A stretch of 64,000 bases of DNA. Origin: Flavobacterium sp. HJJ. Its GTDB lineage: Bacteria; Bacteroidota; Bacteroidia; Flavobacteriales; Flavobacteriaceae. This document shows positions 60,721-64,000 of this stretch, in pieces. Made by a program: the position numbers and the translations under genes. The stretch is taken from the NCBI RefSeq assembly GCF_015351475.1, contig NZ_JADKPR010000002.1, positions 326,496 to 390,495 of the forward strand, given 5' to 3'. The notes below the pieces were generated by a model. It did not search any database and was not told the origin of the DNA. It saw only the letters and a program-made list of their open reading frames with translations. Positions within the stretch are counted from its first letter, which is position 1. The number at the start of each line of letters is the position of its first letter.

Positions 60721-60848
60721 ATCCCTAACGTAATGACCTTGCGCGTGAGGGATTGCAGTGGAGCTCTTTTTTATTTGGCGTTTTTTAGCCAAATAAAAAA
60801 AGCGGGAACGGAAAGCCCGACCCGTAGTTTTTACGGAGGGTCACGCCC
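60721..60848 (+). repeat. Dispersed variable-hairpin repeat, copy 4
   Basis: The first part has GCGCGTGAGGGATTGCAGTG, then a 13-base hairpin (TTTTTTATTTGGC at 60767-60779 and GCCAAATAAAAAA at 60788-60800, eight-base loop), then AGCGGGAACGGAAAGCCCGA and, after a second small hairpin CCGT/ACGG, GGGTCACGCCC. It shares its landmarks with copy 1. This is the only copy in a convergent gap. Confidence 0.66.
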
Positions 60849-60870
60849 AAATAATCTAAATTACCCTAAT

Positions 60871-63345
60871 CTAATTCATGAATTTGATGCCAACAATAAC
60901 TCCTTCGTTTTGAAATCCGTTTTGATAGGAGCGCAAATAATCGATTCGGAACATTTTTAATTTTCCAAAACCGAGATTATCCAATCCTACACTGTACTCG
61001 GAATACGGATTGATATTTGGTTCTGCAAGTAAATGATAGCCTACAACTAAGTTTGATTTAAGCAGGTTTAATAAAGGGATTTTGTTCATTATAAATCCTC
61101 TGTCATTGTGCTCAGTGTGAAATTCAAAATAACTGTCGTTGGTACTGTTTGTATAATAGGGCATTAAATTAAACACATTCAGATAATTTCCTGATAATCC
61201 CACATAGGTTTGATTCCCATTGAAATGCTGGTAATCCATAAAAGCAATATTTTCGGCATCAAAGAATTTTCCAGCTTTTAGGCTTAATCCAAAATCTCCT
61301 TTGTTTCCAAAGGTGTGGCTGTATTTAATTTGTGTGTTGATATTGGTAAATTCATATTTCTTTTCGGTTCCGGCAAATCCTTTTTCAAGACCTAAATAAA
61401 GAGTTGGGTAGTTTGAGTTTCGAATGTTGTATTTCCCGTCTGGTCTTGAAGCATATTTATTGCCGAAATTTATTTTGGCAGTCAGATTCAATTTGGCCAA
61501 ACTGTGTTTTTCGAACCCAGAATTTATATAATCGTCCGGATTTAACGGATTGTTGGAAGAGTAGAGTTTGTCTTTATTGATAAAAGTATAATCTGTTGTG
61601 TTGAATAACGGTTTTCGCTGTTCGTATTCAATTTTTCCTTTTAGATTAATACCGTTTGCAATATCCTGCCCATACTCTATTTTGGCAAATTCCAGATTAT
61701 ATAATTTCATGTAATTATCCTTGAAAAACAGCGTGCTGATAGAGTTTATAAAAGGACTGATAGGCTCGTTTCTGTTAAATTGCGCGACAGAGGTTCCTCC
61801 AGAAACTTGTATATTGGCATAATTCTGATTGTTGAATTGGTGCCAATATTTTCCATTAATGCGGACGCGGTCATCAGAAAAACCATAATTGATTTTTAAA
61901 TCAATGTTGGTTTGGCGTCCTTTTTCTTCATTTTTCCAGTTGGAATATGAAAAACCAGTATCAAAATTCCATCCCTGCACCGTATTGAAACTTAGAGAGC
62001 TGAAGTCGAGTAACCCTTTATACCCCAAAGAAAATTTTTTGAAACTGCTTTTGTAAGTATAGCCGGTGATTGGATCGAGAAACTTAAACTTGTTTCCTTT
62101 TTTATCAATTGAATCCAAGTATTTTGGAGAGTTGCGGACTTTATGAATGCTGTCTTTCCTAATGTAATCGGTAATTTCTTCCGTTGTTAGTGGGATCGGT
62201 CTGTTTGCATTCCAGAAAACCGTGTCTTTTTTGTTTGAGTTTATATCAACTGTAGTAATCTCGCTGGTAAATGTTTTTTTGTCAAATGAATCCACAAATT
62301 CATAATTGTTGTAAACGTAAGTGTATTTTCCGCTGAATTTAATTCCAAATAGGCCTGCACTGAAATCAAGACTTTGTGTCTTTTTTGCCCAAATTTTACT
62401 GGTTTCGTTGTAGCTGAAATTTTGTTTCAGCGTCATTACATCGATAACATCTTCTTTCATGCGGTAGCCTTTTATATCTAAATCTATTCCGTAGATAGCC
62501 CATGAATTCTCTAAAATATAAATATAACCTTCAAAAACTGGCTCTTTGTCTCTTTTAGCAATGACCTTTATTTTGTTAATGGTCTGGTTGTTTTCATCGA
62601 CAAATGTGCTTTCCAGTTTATATTTATAATAATTGAATGCATTATCTGCTATTGGCGAAATCATATTGATGCCAAAACGTATCGTATTATCATAAAAGTC
62701 ATAAAAGGAAGATCTAGCAGTATTGTATGCATATCCTTTGTTGTCTCCGCTTACTTTGGATGCCGTTACAACTTCTTTCAGATTGTTTGGTTTTTCATAA
62801 ATAATTTTAGAAAATGTTTCTGAAAGTGATATAATTCCTGTTCCGGTCGAGTCTAAAGCGCCATTCATATCACCTATTTTCTGTCCGAATATTTTTTTTG
62901 GAGCGTTTTTCAGCTTAAAAATTCCTCGGGAATAAAAATCGGCTTTGAAGCGGGATGTTTTGCGGGTGTTTTCTTTTTTGCTGGCAATTGCTTTTTTTAT
63001 GATTGCGTTTGCGGGGTTATCTTTTGTGCTGATTATTACTTCATTGAGTGTGAAGTTTTCTTCAATCATTTTTACATCCAATGGGAGATTTAACTTCTCT
63101 GCAGAAACTGCTATTTTTTGGGTTTTGAAGCCCAGATATTGAAAAACAATTTTATTCCTGCCGGTAGATTTTAAATGGAGCTGGTATTTTCCCAGTTCGT
63201 TTGTTGTGGTTCCGTTATAGGTGTTTTCTTCAAAAACATTGATAAACGGTAACGGATTTCCTTTTTCGTCAGTGACTGTGCCTTTTATTTGGGCAAAAGA
63301 ATGGAAAGATAATAGAAGTAAAAAGTACAAAAAAGCGTTTTTCAT
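60871..63345 (-). CDS. Outer-membrane protein with carboxypeptidase-regulatory-like domain (DUF5686)
   Basis: The protein is 824 residues. The signal peptide (about 1-18, FLYFLLLLSFHSFAQ) is followed by a CarboxypepD_reg-like domain: IKGTVTDEKGNPLPFINVFEENTYNGTTTNELGKYQLHL (about 20-57). A DUF5686 region follows with GYIYILENSWAIYGIDLDIKGY and a C-terminal beta-rich part with alternating aromatic and polar residues (LTAKINFGNKYASRPDG, GLSLKAGKFFDAENI, FRIDYLRSYQNGFQNEGVIV), ending VGIKFMN. The layout is of a large outer-membrane barrel with a periplasmic plug-like start. Unlike SusC it is not followed by a SusD. The function is unknown; the family is abundant in Flavobacteriaceae. Confidence 0.85.
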   Translation of the reverse strand: MKNAFLYFLLLLSFHSFAQIKGTVTDEKGNPLPFINVFEENTYNGTTTNELGKYQLHLKSTGRNKIVFQYLGFKTQKIAVSAEKLNLPLDVKMIEENFTLNEVIISTKDNPANAIIKKAIASKKENTRKTSRFKADFYSRGIFKLKNAPKKIFGQKIGDMNGALDSTGTGIISLSETFSKIIYEKPNNLKEVVTASKVSGDNKGYAYNTARSSFYDFYDNTIRFGINMISPIADNAFNYYKYKLESTFVDENNQTINKIKVIAKRDKEPVFEGYIYILENSWAIYGIDLDIKGYRMKEDVIDVMTLKQNFSYNETSKIWAKKTQSLDFSAGLFGIKFSGKYTYVYNNYEFVDSFDKKTFTSEITTVDINSNKKDTVFWNANRPIPLTTEEITDYIRKDSIHKVRNSPKYLDSIDKKGNKFKFLDPITGYTYKSSFKKFSLGYKGLLDFSSLSFNTVQGWNFDTGFSYSNWKNEEKGRQTNIDLKINYGFSDDRVRINGKYWHQFNNQNYANIQVSGGTSVAQFNRNEPISPFINSISTLFFKDNYMKLYNLEFAKIEYGQDIANGINLKGKIEYEQRKPLFNTTDYTFINKDKLYSSNNPLNPDDYINSGFEKHSLAKLNLTAKINFGNKYASRPDGKYNIRNSNYPTLYLGLEKGFAGTEKKYEFTNINTQIKYSHTFGNKGDFGLSLKAGKFFDAENIAFMDYQHFNGNQTYVGLSGNYLNVFNLMPYYTNSTNDSYFEFHTEHNDRGFIMNKIPLLNLLKSNLVVGYHLLAEPNINPYSEYSVGLDNLGFGKLKMFRIDYLRSYQNGFQNEGVIVGIKFMN

Positions 63346-63430
63346 AAAATTTAGTTTTTATGTTTGACGCTTTTTTGTAAGTATGTTACGCGAATAAAGA
63401 GCTGAATTTGTTAAAGTTTATATAAAAATA

Positions 63431-63844
63431 TTACAAAAATGACTGAATAGCCAAATCATAACTTTTTAAGCCAAAACCTAAAATCACTCCTTTGGCATTT
63501 CCGGAAATATAGGACTGATGCCTGAAGCTTTCGCGAGCATAAGTGTTTGAAATATGAACTTCGATTACCGGTGTAGTAACCGCTTTTATAGCATCGCCAA
63601 TTCCTACTGAAGTATGTGTATAAGCACCAGCGTTCAGGATTATTCCGTCATAGTTAAATCCTAGTTCTTGTATTTTTCCAATTAATTCTCCTTCAATATT
63701 GCTTTGATAGTATGTCAATTCTAGTTGAGGGAACTTATTTTTCAAAATTTCAAAATAATCTTCAAATGTCTGCGAACCGTAAATTTCAGGTTCTCTTTTT
63801 CCAAGTAAATTTAAGTTTGGACCATTAAGGATGGCGATTTTCAT
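63431..63844 (-). CDS. aroQ: 3-dehydroquinate dehydratase, type II
   Basis: AroQ converts 3-dehydroquinate to 3-dehydroshikimate in the shikimate pathway. The protein is 137 residues, slightly shorter than the usual 145 or so. Key residues: NGPNLNLLGKREPEIYGSQ (about 6-24; catalytic Arg and the Tyr of the flexible loop), NAGAYTHTSVGIGDAI (about 71-86; substrate-binding Asn and His), and EVHISNTYARESFRHQSYIS (about 94-113; the catalytic His in EVHISN). All are intact. It is the last complete gene in the window; the upstream region to the right edge shows no gene. Confidence 0.96.
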   Translation of the reverse strand: MKIAILNGPNLNLLGKREPEIYGSQTFEDYFEILKNKFPQLELTYYQSNIEGELIGKIQELGFNYDGIILNAGAYTHTSVGIGDAIKAVTTPVIEVHISNTYARESFRHQSYISGNAKGVILGFGLKSYDLAIQSFL

Positions 63845-64000
63845 AATTTTTTGTTTTTGTAAAAATAAAAAATACCTATTGAATAGTATGCTGTTTGTGT
63901 AAAAATCTGCAGTTTTAAAAATTCAATGTTTTGATGTTATTTTTATCATGTAAGTTCTTTTTGTAAGGATGAAATTTTTCAGCTAAGTAGCTGGTTTTTA
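63845..64000. other. Right edge interval upstream of aroQ
   Basis: The last 156 bases have no supported gene on either strand. A short hairpin CAGCT/AGCTG (about 63980-63995) with a T-rich end may be the terminator of a gene coming from outside, but it is weak. Confidence 0.4.

Overview
The window is a stretch of an AT-rich Bacteroidota chromosome, most likely a Flavobacterium or close relative. Grounds: Bacteroidota-specific families (DUF5683, DUF4290, DUF5686, the long signal peptidase I), a C-terminal T9SS sorting domain, -7 boxes of the TAnnTTTG type, and the flavobacterial gene order parA-parB-DUF5683-dapB-lepB-wbqC. All assignments come from reading the sequence and recalling protein families; no search was run.

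Layout. 1-8.4 kb: the edge of a DUF1016 nuclease gene, recF, a membrane-anchored TPR protein, ribH, mutL, two rhomboid proteases and an EEP-family hydrolase. 8.4-13.7 kb: the parA-to-wbqC operon on the minus strand. 14-20.8 kb: a dienoyl-CoA-reductase-like SDR, an aminotransferase, a TPR protein, an orphan T9SS tail and the operon dnaA / low-molecular-weight phosphatase / RsmI-like methylase. 21-30.6 kb: housekeeping genes (thioesterase, YigZ, HAD, ribD, GNAT, prmC, ABC permease, hisS), a secreted repeat protein and an esterase. dnaA and parAB lie within 8 kb of each other, so the replication origin may be near, but no convincing origin or parS was seen.

30.7-49.8 kb is a surface-polysaccharide locus and the accessory part of the window. 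A CpsB-type PHP phosphatase diverges from a long plus-strand run: a decayed fcl remnant, then a tight cassette of aldolase, CMP-sugar cytidylyltransferase, HAD phosphatase, BNR/sialidase-like lipoprotein, Wzx flippase, a GxGPSL-type putative sialyltransferase, Wzy polymerase, three GT4 glycosyltransferases, an acyltransferase, a WcaJ-type initiating transferase, Wza and the tyrosine kinase Wzc. The cassette suggests that a 3-deoxy-2-keto sugar acid is made by a pyruvate aldolase rather than by a PEP-dependent NeuB/KdsA synthase, dephosphorylated, CMP-activated, transferred and exported. This is the best candidate for an undescribed system here.

49.8-64 kb returns to housekeeping: tRNA-Met(CAU), a START-like protein, class IV aminotransferase, YqgE, HU, fmt, recQ, an AAA ATPase, DUF493, DUF4290, murA (with Asp in place of the catalytic Cys), a cation diffusion facilitator, DUF5686 and aroQ.

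Intergenic DNA is rich in repeats: a four-copy element with conserved flanks around a hairpin whose stem sequence differs in every copy, many 'word' repeats (short near-tandem phrases followed by inverted copies), and one MITE-like palindrome upstream of wza. No CRISPR array, transposase or prophage was seen.
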